Assembly: GCA_028751875.1 (NCBI GenBank)
Contig: CM054158.1
Location: forward strand, 15,783,973-15,847,972
Length of the DNA: 64,000 bases
From: Rapana venosa
Lineage: Eukaryota > Mollusca > Gastropoda > Neogastropoda > Muricidae
Direction of reading: 5' to 3'
The translations under genes and the position numbers were made by a program. This document shows, one piece after another, positions 21,401 through 33,188 of this stretch (its first letter is position 1; each line of letters starts with the position of its first letter). The notes beneath the pieces are model-generated. The model had not been told where the DNA came from and did no database searches. It worked only from the letters and a program-made list of their open reading frames with translations.

Positions 21401-23603
21401 ACACTTTCCCTCCCTGTCGTTTTTTCAAAATTCCCAGCTTTTTGCCCCTCTCCTTGTCATGCTGCTGCTATGTCATTTTCTTCGCTTCACTGGCGAAATA
21501 TCAGTGATTTAAATCTTTTTTTTCATCCCTTTGGGTGGCTAACCAGAAACTATGCTTTCATTTTAAAGATTTTTATAAATTGTTCTTTTCGCTTCCGGGT
21601 TTTCTCATAAACGACTCTGCCGGTCTTGTGATGTGAAAAAACCTTTTTGGATTTATTCCCTTGATTTTCCATGAGAACCAGATGCCTGTTGTACGTTCAT
21701 TGAGGGCATTTGCTTCCTTGGTCTTTTCGCTTGATTTTGTGTACAAAATTTAAAGCAGATTACGCTAGGGGCTACGGTAAAATGGCGGGAATTTCCCGTC
21801 TTTCGCGGGTTCAGGTTTCAATGATGTGTCATTTTGTAGGTGGAACCTTTTGACCCATAAAAACAAAACTGATTTTTCTGTCAATTTCAACGTTTAAGAG
21901 TGGATTTTTGTCAGTATGTTGTAAAATAATAAATTAAACTTTTTATAAACTAAATTGGAGTTGATACTTTGGAATATGATTTTTGATGTTTGAAAAAACC
22001 AAACTAAAAAAAAAAACATGAAAATCACAAAAAAAATAGGTCATGCAGTTTTCGTGTAGCCAAAAACTTTCTCTTGACTTTTGGGATGTGGTTGTAGCGC
22101 GTCCATAATTATGCCCTAGCTAATATTTTTTGAGGGCATTGCCAAGGGCAAGTGGGCCCTAGTCGTGTTCCAACTTAAGTCCTAACCTTCAAGTCCTCAA
22201 TCTTTGGTCAGTACCTTGTAATAGTTTACCAAACAACCCTCGTTGTCAATCTACTTATTTTTCCCTGTGCTCAATTCGTTTTAAAAAAATTAATTCAATA
22301 TAGCAAATGCAAAAAATATCTTTTAGTTACCATGAGTTTTTACTTTAGATGAACTTTTAAACCCATAGAATTAGAATAAACCATCAAATTTTTTTTAAAC
22401 TAATTTCTTGCTTTAACCAACCTTTCATGTGCAAAGCAATTCACACACATTTCACTAAAACCGATAACTAATTAATCAATGTTATTGAATTCAGTTAATA
22501 CACATATGAAAAATGCACCCCTTTGGGTCTTAGTTCAGCTTGGGCACAGCCTTTTGAAATCGCTTTATCCTATTTAATGTCTGTAACAGAAACCCAATGC
22601 TACATAGGTGAAAAAAAGAGATTCTCACTTAAGTAAAAGCGAAGAACACTTTTGTTTTTTTCCCATCTAAATCATGTTCAGAACTTCAGTCAGTCAGCCC
22701 TCTAGTTTGAAAAAAATTGACGTCACCACTGACAGTCACCAGACGCAACACGAGAATGACTTTGAAAAAGGCCCAACAAACTGTTATATCAAAGTTTTTT
22801 TGGCAAGGGGTCTGACTCCCCTGCCAATGGACCCATTGGGCAGATCAAAATCCTGAGTACATTGGAACAGTGACAAAATTTTTTTTATAGAAACTATAAT
22901 CTTTAAATAGTCAGCTTTAAAAACAAGAGTGAGGGTGGGGTAAGGGGGTCGAAAATGTTGGGGGAGGGGGAGATGAAGAAGGGGGTGAAGGAGAGGAAGA
23001 TAAATTGGGGGGGGGGGTGAAATTCTGAAAATCTTTTGAATGTTGGGGTAGGTTGGGTGGTTACACCCCCTTTAAACCCTGTTGAAGTGTTTAGCCAGAC
23101 TGCCCACTCCACCAAAAGCCCCCCAGAAATTTGTCACTACCTAGAGCTTTAACTGGTTCCCGGTACAACAGATTCCTTGGGGCTTGATGCAGACAAAATT
23201 AGCGATGGTTGCTCATCCAGAGCAGCCTTCAAAAAGAGACAGAGGAAATTCAAGGAGATCTGCCCCTCTTGGTTGGGTACAAAAAAAGGGGGTACAAAGC
23301 TATACATCACATGTCCATCCAAGAGGGCCCCTTCAGACAAAATCACAAGGGATGGGAAATAGTTCAGTACTGCAAGACTTTGTCAAGAAAAATATTTCAA
23401 ACCCCTTTTTTGTTGTTTGTTTATTTCTCTAAAAAATTTTCAGTGATAACATATCCAAAGTTGAAAAAAGTTTAGGCGCGGGGGAAAAAGCATCAATTAA
23501 AAAAAGTAAACAATTTCCCAAAAATCGCATTTAGCCAGTCTTCGTGTATTGTCTATGTTTTTGGGAAAAGAAGTTTGTTTTTTTGTTTAAAAATAGAAAA
23601 CTT
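21400..23603. other. Unassigned AT-rich region at the end of contig 1
   Basis: No transposon protein or gene with a clear signature. Two short pieces merit mention. One near 22775-22870 resembles part of a C2 domain and is listed separately. The other, around 23165-23400, is a cluster of overlapping short frames with charged residues (KRQRKFKEICPSWLG) that I cannot assign. A G/A-rich stretch lies at about 22920-23050. Confidence 0.4.
22674..22870 (+). other. Possible C2-domain-like exon fragment
   Basis: The frame ends CYIKVFLARGLTPLPMDPLGRSKS, then a stop. C2 domains often read hydrophobic-x-hydrophobic-x-A-x-G-L followed by M-D-x-x-G-x-S-D-P-Y. Here ARGL...MDPLGRS fits the first half, and one base fewer in an AAAA run at 22849-22852 would continue as NPEYIGT. 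No splice sites are convincing. The similarity rests on about 20 residues in low-quality sequence, so chance is quite possible. Confidence 0.2.
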
Positions 23604-24103
23604 NNNNNNNNNNNNNNNNNNNNNNNNNNNNNNNNNNNNNNNNNNNNNNNNNNNNNNNNNNNNNNNNNNNNNNNNNNNNNNNNNNNNNNNNNNNNNNNNN
23701 NNNNNNNNNNNNNNNNNNNNNNNNNNNNNNNNNNNNNNNNNNNNNNNNNNNNNNNNNNNNNNNNNNNNNNNNNNNNNNNNNNNNNNNNNNNNNNNNNNNN
23801 NNNNNNNNNNNNNNNNNNNNNNNNNNNNNNNNNNNNNNNNNNNNNNNNNNNNNNNNNNNNNNNNNNNNNNNNNNNNNNNNNNNNNNNNNNNNNNNNNNNN
23901 NNNNNNNNNNNNNNNNNNNNNNNNNNNNNNNNNNNNNNNNNNNNNNNNNNNNNNNNNNNNNNNNNNNNNNNNNNNNNNNNNNNNNNNNNNNNNNNNNNNN
24001 NNNNNNNNNNNNNNNNNNNNNNNNNNNNNNNNNNNNNNNNNNNNNNNNNNNNNNNNNNNNNNNNNNNNNNNNNNNNNNNNNNNNNNNNNNNNNNNNNNNN
24101 NNN
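23604..24103. other. Assembly gap, 500 N
   Basis: Exactly 500 undetermined bases, the same length as the other gap, so this is a fixed-size scaffolding spacer and the true distance is unknown. Frames reported across it have no meaning. Confidence 0.99.
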
Positions 24104-24134
24104 TTGAAAGTCTTTTCCCTTCAAAATTCAATAC

Positions 24135-24195
24135 GTGTGGTGAGTGTGTGCGTGTGTGTGTGTGTATTGTATTTGTGTGTGGTGTGTGTTGTGTG

Positions 24196-24227
<32 letters not shown>

Positions 24228-25152
24228 TTGTCGGTGTGTGTGATTGTGGTGTGTGTATTGTGTGTGAATTGTGTGTGTGTGATTGTGTGTGTGTGTGCGT
24301 GGGTTGTGTGGGTTGTGTGATTGTGTATGTGTGTTTGTGGTGTGTGTGTGATTGTCCTGTGAGTGTGTGTTGGTGATTGTCTGTGTGTGGTTGCGTGTGT
24401 GTGGTTGCGTGTGTATGTGTTGTGTGTGATGTGTGTGTTGATTGTTGTGGGTGTGATTGTGTGTGTGGTGGTTTTGTATGTGGTTGCGCGCCGCGCGCTG
24501 CGTGTGTGTGTGATATGTGTGTGTATGTGAGTGTGTGGAGATTGTGATATTGTGTTGTATTGTGGTGTGTGTGAGTGTGTGTGTGTGATTGTGTGTGTGT
24601 GTGATTTGTGTGAGTATGTGTGTGGTGATGGTGTGATTGTGTTGTGTGTTTTGTATGTGTTGCGCGCGGCGCGCGCCGTTGTGTGTGTGTGATTGTGTGT
24701 GAATGTGAGTGTGTGGTTGATTGTGATATTTGGTGTGTGATTGTGTGTGTGTGTGTGTGTGTGTGGTGTGATTGTGTGAGGTGTGGTGTGATTGTGTGAG
24801 TATGTGTGGTGTATGTGAGTGTGTGTGTGATTGTGGTATTGTGTGAGTGGATTGTGTGTGTGTTGTGGTGTAGTGATTGTGTAGTGTGTGTATATTTATG
24901 TGTGAGTATTTTGTGAGTGTGTGTGTGTGATTGTGTGTGTGATTGTGTGTGTGTGTGTTTTGTATGTGGTGCGCGCGCGCGCGTGTGTTTGTTGTGTGAT
25001 TTGTGTGTGTATTGATGTGTGTGTGATTGTGATTGTGCGTGTGTGATTGTGTGTGTGTGTGGTGATTGTGTATGTGTGTGATGTATGTGGGTATGAATGT
25101 GTGTGTGTGTGGGTGATTGTGTGTGTGGGTGATTGTGTGTCTGTGAGTGAGT

Positions 25153-25195
<43 letters not shown>

Positions 25196-25345
25196 TTGTG
25201 TGGTGATTGTGTGTGTGTGATTGTGTGTGTTGTGATTGTGTGTGTGTGTGATTGTGTGTGTGATTGTGTGTGGTGATTGGTGTGTGTGTGATTGTGTGTG
25301 TGGTGATTGTGTGTGTGTGTGATTGTGATTGTGATTGTGTGTGTT
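24135..25345. repeat. Long (GT)n tract with periodic CG-rich islands
   Basis: About 1.2 kb of GT/GATT/GTAT repeats. Three short CG-alternating islands (about 24485-24502, 24660-24678 and 24970-24983) each follow a TTTGTATGTG motif, hinting at a higher-order unit of roughly 170-310 bases. The tract runs directly into the acceptor site of the antistasin exon. The 441-codon - strand Thr/His frame is an artefact. Confidence 0.9.
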
Positions 25346-25353
25346 GTATGCAG

Positions 25354-25452
25354 ACTGCCCCAGGCCAGTGGCGGTGTGTTTCTTGTTCTGCCCTGCTGGC
25401 TTTGTCGTGGGGCGGGACGGCTGTCCGCTCTGCAGGTGTCGATCACGCCCTG
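25354..25452 (+). CDS. Internal exon encoding an antistasin-like protease-inhibitor domain
   Basis: Antistasin-type domains are small, secreted, disulfide-rich inhibitors of serine proteases, often in tandem arrays. The 99-bp exon reads CPRPVAVCFLFCPAGF then VVGRDGCPLCRCRSRPG. The spacing C-x6-C-x3-C-x2-G-x5-DGC-x2-C-x-C matches the core of the family. It is preceded by a TGCAG acceptor (25349-25353) at the end of the (GT)n tract and followed by a GTGAGT donor (25453-25458). The exon starts after one base of a codon and ends with one base of the next (phase 1-1), the symmetric pattern of extracellular modules that are duplicated as exons. Neighbouring exons must lie beyond the gap upstream and further downstream. 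The full protein is unknown and may have several such domains or other modules. Confidence 0.75.
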
Positions 25453-25546
25453 GTGAGTTGCTGCTCAGTTGCTGCTTCAGTTGCTGCTTCAGTTGCTGCT
25501 TCAGTTGCTGCTTCAGTTGCTGCTCTCTCTCTCTCTCTCTCTGTCT
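25453..25546 (+). repeat. 12-bp repeat (TTGCTGCTTCAG) then (CT)n, start of intron
   Basis: Immediately after the donor site of the antistasin exon, a 12-base unit occurs about five times, followed by a short CT run. Because 12 is divisible by three the exon frame stays open across it, which can mislead gene finders into extending the exon past the GTGAGT donor. Confidence 0.85.
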
Positions 25547-25556
25547 GCTTCCACAC

Positions 25557-26090
25557 CACTTGAAGTCACGGCAGATTTCTCTGCGTCAGATTCGGGCTGT
25601 CTCCCCCGGGCAGAGCGCGTCGCCACAAGTGCACCGCCACCCCATTTTTCTTTTCTTTTTTCTTCTGCAACGTATTGTTTCCATTTCAGAATAAAAGTTT
25701 TTTTGTTATACAGAATTTTGCAGGGGACACCTCCGTTTGTTGCCGTGGGTTCTTTTTACGTGCGCCTGACCAAATGATAAACAGTAGAGAAGTAAAAACG
25801 CAAGAGCCGAGTGTTCGCAGAGCCTGTTATTGATTGGTTTTTCTTTCAAACCTTCCTCAGGCTACAAGACTGTCAGATTGGCTTTAATAATGATGTGTAA
25901 CACACAGGGCGTTCTGTTTAACGTCTCATCCGAAGACTCCCACCCGAGACCACCACTCAGCCCTCATAGATTTTGTGGGGGGGGGACGTTTCGGGCCCAA
26001 ACGTGGATTCTTATCCACCGCACACTTCCGACCTGGACTGTTGGCTTTGTAGGCAGGTGTGTTACCTCTAGACCAACCCCCAATCTGAAA
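25557..26090 (-). mobile_element. tRNA-derived SINE, minus orientation, copy 1
   Basis: Read on the - strand it starts near 26075 with a tRNA-like head: an A-box-like TGGTCTAGAGGTAACACACC and a weaker B-box-like part near 26010. The body then carries GGATGAGACGTTAAACAGAA (25915-25934) and GCGCACGTAAAAAGAACCC, and the end is a CGGCAGAGAAATC block (about 25565-25580). The distal tail present in copy 2 is missing. Copies at 26548 and 50545 share the body. The family name is not assigned. Confidence 0.7.
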
Positions 26091-26099
26091 GCTGCATTT

Positions 26100-26547
26100 C
26101 TGTTGCTGTCTGTGTGCGTGTGTGTTGTAGTGTGTGTGGTGTGGTGTGTGTGTGTTGTGTGTGGTGCGTGTGTATAATGTGTGTGTTTGTGTGAGTGTAA
26201 TGTGTGTGTAAGTGTGAATGTGTTATGTGTGTGTATGTGTGTGTGTTGTTGAGTGTTATGTGTATGTGATGTGTGGTGTGTATGTGTGTGTTTAATGTGT
26301 GTGTGTATGTGAGGGTATGTGTGTGTTATGTGTTGTGTTTGTGTGGTGTAGTGTGTGTAGTGTGTATTGTGTGTATGTGTGTGTGTTCTGTTAATGAGTG
26401 TAATGTGTTGTGTATGTGTATGTTATGTGTTGTGTGTTTACGTACTAGGTAGTATGTAAGTGTTTTATGTATGTATTCATGTACGATATGGTATGAATTA
26501 TGTCTGTATGTGTGATGAATGTATGTATGTATGTATGTATGTATGAT
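26100..26547. repeat. (GT)n and (ATGT)n simple repeats
   Basis: Irregular GT repeats pass into an ATGT run (about 26510-26545) just before the ATA/ATT tail of the next SINE. No coding content. Confidence 0.9.
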
Positions 26548-27065
26548 AATAATAAAATAATAATAATAATAATATATGGAATTTATATAGCGCTGAATCT
26601 TGTAAAGCAACAAAATCAAAGCGCTCAGATTTCATTTCATACGACTTAAAGTCACGTAGAATTTTTTCTCCGTGAATTCCGGGCTGCTGCTCCCCGGGAG
26701 AGCGGAGAGCGCGTCGCCACAAGAGCAGCGCCACCCATTTTTTTCTTTTTTCATGTCTGCAAGCTGTATTTGTTTCCCTATCAGAGTGGCTTTTCTAAAG
26801 AATTTTTGCCAGGGACAACTCTCTTGTTGCGTGGGTTCTTTACCGTGCGCTAAATAATTACGAGTAACAACGGATAGGACCTAGAGTTTAAATGTCTCAT
26901 CCGAAAGAACTAGCCCCAGACCACCACTCATGGTCTAATGGATGGGGAAAAGTTTCCGGGTCTACCAAAACGGTGTAGAACCTCCGCACACTATCCGAAC
27001 CCCGATTTTTCGCTTTCTGAACAGGCGCGTTAACCTCTAAGACCCATCCGATTCCCACATCTAAC
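26548..27065 (-). mobile_element. tRNA-derived SINE, minus orientation, copy 2 (most complete)
   Basis: On the - strand it runs from a tRNA-like head near 27050 (decayed A- and B-box) through the shared body (GGATGAGACATTTAAA at about 26893-26908) to a 3' end with CAGCGCTATATAAATTCC (26576-26593) and an (ATT)n tail (26548-26572). The tail and conserved 3' end suggest mobilisation by a partner LINE with a short-repeat tail, as is usual for such SINEs. The sequence is diverged and inactive. Confidence 0.75.
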
Positions 27066-27074
27066 CACCGATCT

Positions 27075-27600
27075 CACCGATGTGTATGTATGTATGATGT
27101 ATGGGATGAATTGTGTATGTATGTATGTATGATGTATGTATGTATGATTGTATGTAAATAATGATGTATGTGTGTAGTATGTATGTATGATGTATTGTGT
27201 ATGTAATGTATGATGTAATGTAATATGATGTATGTATGATGTATGTATGATGTATGTAATGTATGTATGTATGTATGTATGTATGTAAGTATGATTGTAT
27301 GTATGTATGTAATGATGTAGGTATCATGTATGATGTATGTATGTATGTATGATGTAATGTTATGTAAGTATGCGTATGTATGTATGTATGAGTATGTGTG
27401 TATGTATGTATTGATGAATGTATTATGTATGAAGTATGTATGTATGTATGTATGATGTATGATGTATGTAAGTAGAATGCAGTATGGTATATATGAATGT
27501 ATTTGTGTATTATGTATGAGTATTATGTTTATTTAATGTATGATGTCTGTATTGTATGTTAATGATGTATGTATGTATGTTATGATATATGTATGATGAG
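27075..27600. repeat. (ATGT)n microsatellite
   Basis: About 500 bases of irregular ATGT repeats with ATG insertions. No coding content. Confidence 0.95.
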
Positions 27601-27791
27601 TGCACTCGGGCCACACAAAAGAAACTCCAATACATGACGCCACGTGTGTTCACATGCACACTCCATACACACGGGCACACACATAGACTTTCATACTGAA
27701 CAGACACAAACAAAACGACCGACATCTACGTGCATAGACAGGCGCGAACGTAACACACGTATTCACACATACACACACACACTCTCACAAC

Positions 27792-27834
<43 letters not shown>

Positions 27835-27942
27835 CACGCACACACCGCACACACACACACACGAATTGACACTCACACACCACGCGCACATGCACGCAAC
27901 GTACGCAACGCACATATAATATATATATATAAATATATATAT

Positions 27943-27989
<47 letters not shown>

Positions 27990-27990
27990 C
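27600..27990. repeat. (CA)n then (AT)n repeats
   Basis: About 160 bases of CA-rich sequence lead to a pure (CA)n run (27793-27832) and then to an (AT)n run (27916-27987) that abuts the 3' end of LINE D. This may be the microsatellite the LINE inserted into, or its own extended tail. Confidence 0.85.
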
Positions 27991-30900
27991 AGTCCCGTAG
28001 TCCTGGACGACCCGTGGGGGCACCCCAAAGACACAACAACCAGTTCCCTCCATTCCTCTCTGTTGCTGCCTTTCCTCAGTTTTGTTGAGGTTTCGAGGCC
28101 TGTCCATCACTGATGTTATCCTCCCAAGCTCTTCCTTGGTCTGACCTCTTCTTCTCCTCCTGGACAGTGCCTTGCAAAACTGTCTTTGTAATTCCTTGGG
28201 ATCATTTGTGACATGCCCATGAACCAACTTAATTTACGCTTTTTCACGATCGTTAAGAAGGTTCTCATAGGGTCCAAATGGTTTTGCTGGAATTCTGTTA
28301 TGCACGCTTATCGTTCTTGATGTGGTCCTTGTAGAAGATGCAAGGAGTCCCGAAAGCATCTCATCTCCCCCTGCCTTACTCTTTCTCTCCAAGATTCTGC
28401 AGTCGGTTCACATGATTCACAGGCATACAGAAATATGGATAAAACACAGGAGAGCATTAGTCTGATCTTGGAGATAAGTGAGATATTCTTATCTCTCCAG
28501 ATGGTGTTTAAGTTTTGACAAAGCTGTTATTGTCTGTGCAGATCCTCATACTACTTCTGGGCTGGATCCTGGTTCGGATACAATAGGCTCCCAGTACTTG
28601 AGCTTGGAACTGTTTCCATCTTCTGGTCATTTTAAAACCCTGATATCAGTGCTAATGCCTTTGGAGTTATTAGTCATCAGTATGTCCTTCTCTGCACTGA
28701 TTTCCATGCGTATGTTTTGGAGGCCTATCAAGTGTTCTGTTAGGCTGGCAAGCTCTTTTCTGATCCTGCTATCCATCAATGTCATCTGCGAAGCGGAGGT
28801 TTGTGATCGTTCTGCCACCAATGCTGACTGATCCTTCATATGTTCCAGTGATCAGCCATGATTCCTCAAGGAAGATGTTGAAAAGAGTGGGTGAAGAGTA
28901 TACAGACCTCCTTACTCCAACTGTTTGTTGCAAACGCATTCTCCAATTTTGTTGTTGTAGTAAACAGCACTGGTGGTCCTCGCTGTAACAGCTGTTTGAT
29001 GACTCTGATCAGTTGCTTGATGGCTGTACAAATTTCATGGTGCCCACAAAGCTGCATGCCCACCACCCTGTCAAATGCCTTCTTACAATCGTAAAAACAG
29101 TGGTAAAGGTCTTGTTGAGGTTGAAGGCACCAGCACACTATAGTATTCTGAGGTTGACATATCTGTTTCTGTTGTTGCTGTCGCCCTGCTCTGAAACCTG
29201 CTTGTTCCTCAGCAATGATGGTCTCTGCTTGGTGGCTTCATCAGTCTATTCAATATACTGCAGCATGACCTTGCTTGGGTGACAATGAGCTGATTGTGCG
29301 GTAATTTATGGCATTGTTGTAGATTTCCTTTCTGGGAGGTGATGATGAGTGAACTGCGTTCCATAAAGTGTTGGGCCATTTTCCTGTCTGCCAGATCTTG
29401 TAGTCAGATTCTTAAGTAGGCGCTGATCACGGCTTCCCCTCCAGCTGGAACCAACTCAGCTGGAATGATGTCAGCCCTCCTGACTTCCCCTTTTTCCAGC
29501 GATCTGACTGCTGTTTCCACTTCCTCTCGGAGGATAGGGTGCTGGTGTCTTTGCTTTCGGGTACATTAAGGACTTCTGGATTCCTGCGGTTCTATAGTTA
29601 TACAGGCGGAGCAGTATTACTGTCCATCGTTCAGAATATCCCTGGTCGTCAGAGAGACACTTTCCCCATTTTTGTCTTCGGATTGTTAAACACCTTTTTC
29701 TCTGTTTCGTGCTAGTCAGGAGTCTTTCACCAGCTGATATGCACTTTTCTTGCTATTGTTTTTCTTGATGTTCTCTTCAATGTCTTGCACTGTTCACCGC
29801 TCCATTCTCTTTGCCTCCGGTCTGAACTTCCTGATTCTTTGTTGACGTGCCCTATATTGATTCTGCTCTTTCTCATTGTTTCATTTTTCCTTTTTCTTCC
29901 AACTCTCTACGCTTGTCGCATAGTTGTAGGATGTTAGGTGTGACCATGTTTTTTGACTGGTCAGGCGTTTTGCCAAGAAACTCGTTTGCTGTTTTTCAAA
30001 GTCAACCGCTGATTTGAAACTATTCGTCAGTGTACTATTCAGAGTCTATCACAGTGATGCTGCAACTTTCCACCTATCCTTGCTTGAAAAAATTTTCTAA
30101 TACCTCTGGGTCCTTCAGCTTCCGGGTCAAATTTGATCCTATGTTTGTTCCGCTTGTGGATTTTTCTTTAGACCGTAGTCGGAAAAGTCATCATCAACAA
30201 GATCATGATCACTTCCCCTATGTCTGCTCCACGTCAAACTTCGTGTCTGTGCGAAGTAACCTAGACTGATACCTTCTTTTCACCATGATGTAATCTAATT
30301 TGGTTGTGGTGTTCTCCTTTGGGCTTGCCATGTCATTTCCTGATTTCTGTGTGGGCCAAGTGTATTCACTAGCTGGAGGTGTTGTTACTGGGCAAACTCC
30401 AGGAGTCTCAAGCCTCTTTCATTTGATTGGTTATTTACAATGTGGCCCACAAACGCCTCCCAGTCTTTCCATGCATCTTCTCCTACTTGGCGTTCCAGTC
30501 CCTTGCACACGAGGATTCTTTCTTGGGTGTTTGATATCAGTAACCATCATGTAGCTGGTCATAAATTCTTCTACGGCTTCATCTTGCAGTCTGATGTAGG
30601 GGCTATGCTGTACTATAGTTTATGTTAATGGGGAGGGTTGCTCTCAGGCGGATGGTAATAAGTCTGCTGACACAGGCTGACTAGCTCATGACGGTGTTCA
30701 CGGTGTCTTTGGGGAACGAGAAACCCCCACGCCGTGTTCATGTTTATCCTGTTTCCACTGTAGATACTTTGTGGTCTCCTGGGTCGTTGTTTCTCCCCAT
30801 GTTTTTTTCCATCTGACTTCGCAGAGCCCAAGGATGTGCCAATGATATATGGACATCTCATGTGTCAGTTCTTCCATTTTGCCTGCAGCTCTTAGTGTCC

Positions 30901-31150
30901 GTACATTTCCATGTGCCAAATGATGGTGTTGTTTTGGCACGAAAATTTGCTGTCGTTTTACATCAGTAGCCATACTTACGACATCTGTCCTGATGAGCAA
31001 CAGAAAGGCCGCGTCCTTGTAACCCGGCGACGACCGATCCGTATGGAGATTCTGGCTGTCTTTGTCATTGGTGTAGTCTTGGCAAATCAAACCTGGCGAG
31101 CCCATCCTTCTCCATGAGTCGGATTTTTTGGTGGGTTACTCCCCACCATG
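27990..31150 (-). mobile_element. LINE family D (RTE-like), nearly full length
   Basis: The - strand carries, from high to low coordinates, a 5' leader (31150-30960), an EEP endonuclease starting GNVRTLRAAGKMEELTHEM (about 30870-30930) followed by ILGLCEVRWKK, then an RT with DCKKAFDRVVGMQL (about 29060-29100) and ASLTEHLIGLQNIRMEISAE (about 28690-28750). Nearest the 3' end are the C-terminal domain and a tail with WTGLETSTKLRK-like sequence and REEWRELV (about 28020-28060). The family resembles LINE A in architecture but is clearly distinct. It has many stops and indels and is dead. Its 5' 0.6 kb recurs at the start of contig 3 (45459). Confidence 0.8.
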
Positions 31151-31319
31151 TGGCAGGTGGTACTGGGTACATGGTTTACCCAGTAGCAGAGGGAGTCTCT
31201 GACCTGACCAATATATACAAAACGAAGAAACAGAAACAACAACAAAGAAGAAACTACAACAGGCAAAAACACAAAACAACCAAAAAATACAAACAGCAAA
31301 GGGTGGGGAACCAAATAAT

Positions 31320-31328
31320 GCCAACCCC

Positions 31329-31378
<50 letters not shown>

Positions 31379-31505
31379 TGTTGTGTGTGGTATTTGTGTG
31401 TGAGAGGAGAGAGAGAGAATGAGAGAGTAGATATGAGAGAGAGAGAGAGAGAGATGGAAAGATAGATAGAGGATATATCGATAGATGGATAATAGATAGA
31501 TACCG
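31320..31505. repeat. (GA)n and (GATA)n simple repeats
   Basis: Pure and interrupted GA runs followed by GATA-type repeats, at the 5' end of LINE D. The homologous block is at about 46208-46362. Confidence 0.9.
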
Positions 31506-32240
31506 GGGTCGTATCACCACATGCACACACTTATCACATGCACGCACACACGCCAACCTGCAGCACGCGTGCTCGCTCCCCCCACTGAACACACCACACA
31601 CGACACGCGCGCGCACACACACACACTTACGCACGGCATACACACACACACACACACAAACAACCCACACAAAACACACACACACGACAAGAAACCACAC
31701 CGAGCATTTGATGAAAAAAAAACAATGCCCGCTTAAGCAAAGTACCATCTGAAAATAAAAGTTTGACTTTGACTTTCAGATTGACTTCACAACACACCAC
31801 AAAAAACACCAAAAACACACACACACATACACACACGTCACAAACACACACACTCACAAACACACACACACACACACACACAAAACCCCACACACAACAC
31901 ACCACACTCACTACACACACGACCACAACACTAAAAAAAACCAAGACCACACACACACACACACACACACACATAACACACTCACACTCACATACACACA
32001 CACACACTAAGCACAAACACACACACACACTCACACCAACACACACACACAAGCACACAAACACGACAAACACACCACACACACAACACACACACATACA
32101 CCCACACACACACACACACAAAATTCCACACACCTCACACACATTATATACACCACACACTCCACACAAACACACCCAGCACACATACACACACGCATAC
32201 ACCCCCCCCCCCACACCCCCCCCCCCCACACATCACACAC
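31505..32240. repeat. (CA)n-rich tract with an embedded dispersed repeat
   Basis: CA repeats make up most of the stretch. Around 31695-31785 is a non-repetitive piece with ACCATCTGAAAATAAAAG and TTGACTTTGACTTT. It also occurs inverted at 38315-38400, so it is a separate dispersed element, perhaps the 3' end of a retroelement. No coding content. Confidence 0.8.
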
Positions 32241-32244
32241 ACAC

Positions 32245-32640
32245 AGAGGGACTTGTGGCTAAAGATGTTGCGCATTGTGTGGTCATCTAATGGCCCGGGG
32301 TTAGAGCCCAGCTTGTAGCGCCAGCAAGATGGCCATCCCCAGGCACTGCCCACACTCCACTGCCCCCGCCCCGCGACATCGTTGGTCAGACTTATTACCC
32401 CAGGCCCTGTTTGCAAACGCACTTAAAACGTTTTGCCGACACGTCCAAATCTGCTTTGCACTTCGGAATTTAAAGGGCCCATTAAATGTTGTGCCACTGG
32501 GAACAGATTGCAAAATTGATAACTCGCGTGAACAGGGGGACTGAAAGCAACACATTGGAGCTCAGTTGTATTCCTCGAAATGAAAAATATAAATGTAAAT
32601 GAAAAAAACCACAAGAAAAAAATGCAATAGAGAGAAAGAA
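32245..32640 (+). mobile_element. tRNA-derived SINE, second family
   Basis: The head resembles a tRNA gene: an A-box-like TGGCTAAAGATGTTGCGC and a B-box-like GGGGTTAGAGCCC (better preserved as GAGTTCGAGCCC in the copy at 47040). The body includes CAAGATGGCCATCCCCAGGC and ends in an A-rich part near 32580-32640. Both alleles carry it, so the insertion predates their separation. Confidence 0.7.
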
Positions 32641-33150
32641 ATATGTGTGTGTGTGTGCTTGTGTGTATGTGTGTTTAGTGTGTATGTATGTGTGTATTAG
32701 TGCTTGTGTGTGTATGTATGTGTGTGTTAGTGTTTGTGTGTGTATGTATGTGTGTGTTTGTGCGTATGTATGTGTATGTGTGTGTTAGTGTTTGTGTGTG
32801 TATGTATGTGTGTGTTATGTTTGTGTGTGTATGTGTGTTGTGTTTAGTGTTTGGTGTGTATTATGTGTGTGTTGTGTGTTAGTTGTTTTGTTTTTGTGTG
32901 TGTATGTTGTTAGTGTGTTGTGTGTGTATGTATGTGTGTTAGTGTTTGTGTGTGTATATATATGTGTGTGTTAGTGTTTGTGTGTGTATGTATGTGTGTG
33001 TTTGGGGTGTGTATGTATGTTGTGTTTGTGTGTGTATGTATGTGCGTGTTGATGTGTGTATGTATGTTGTGTTTGTGTGTGTATGTACGTGTGTGTTAGT
33101 GTTGTGTGTATGTATGTGTGTGTTAGTGTTTGTGTGTGTATGCCCTGTAT
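32640..33150. repeat. (GT)n / (GTAT)n tract
   Basis: About 500 bases of GTGT and GTATGTAT units including a recurring TTAGTGTTTGTG motif. No coding content; its frames are artefacts. It runs up to the polypyrimidine-like stretch before the candidate exon. Confidence 0.9.
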
Positions 33151-33188
33151 CTATTTGCATTCACTATGGTTTTTTTGTTGATTTACAG

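Noticed and set aside
23531..24243. ORFs spanning the first N gap
   Set aside because: They consist of undetermined bases.
24121..25446. 441-codon minus-strand Thr/His-rich ORF
   Set aside because: Translation of (GT)n; no start context, and it overlaps the antistasin exon on the other strand.
31627..32290. Val/Cys-rich and Thr/His-rich ORFs of 175-200 codons
   Set aside because: Artefacts of (CA)n repeats.
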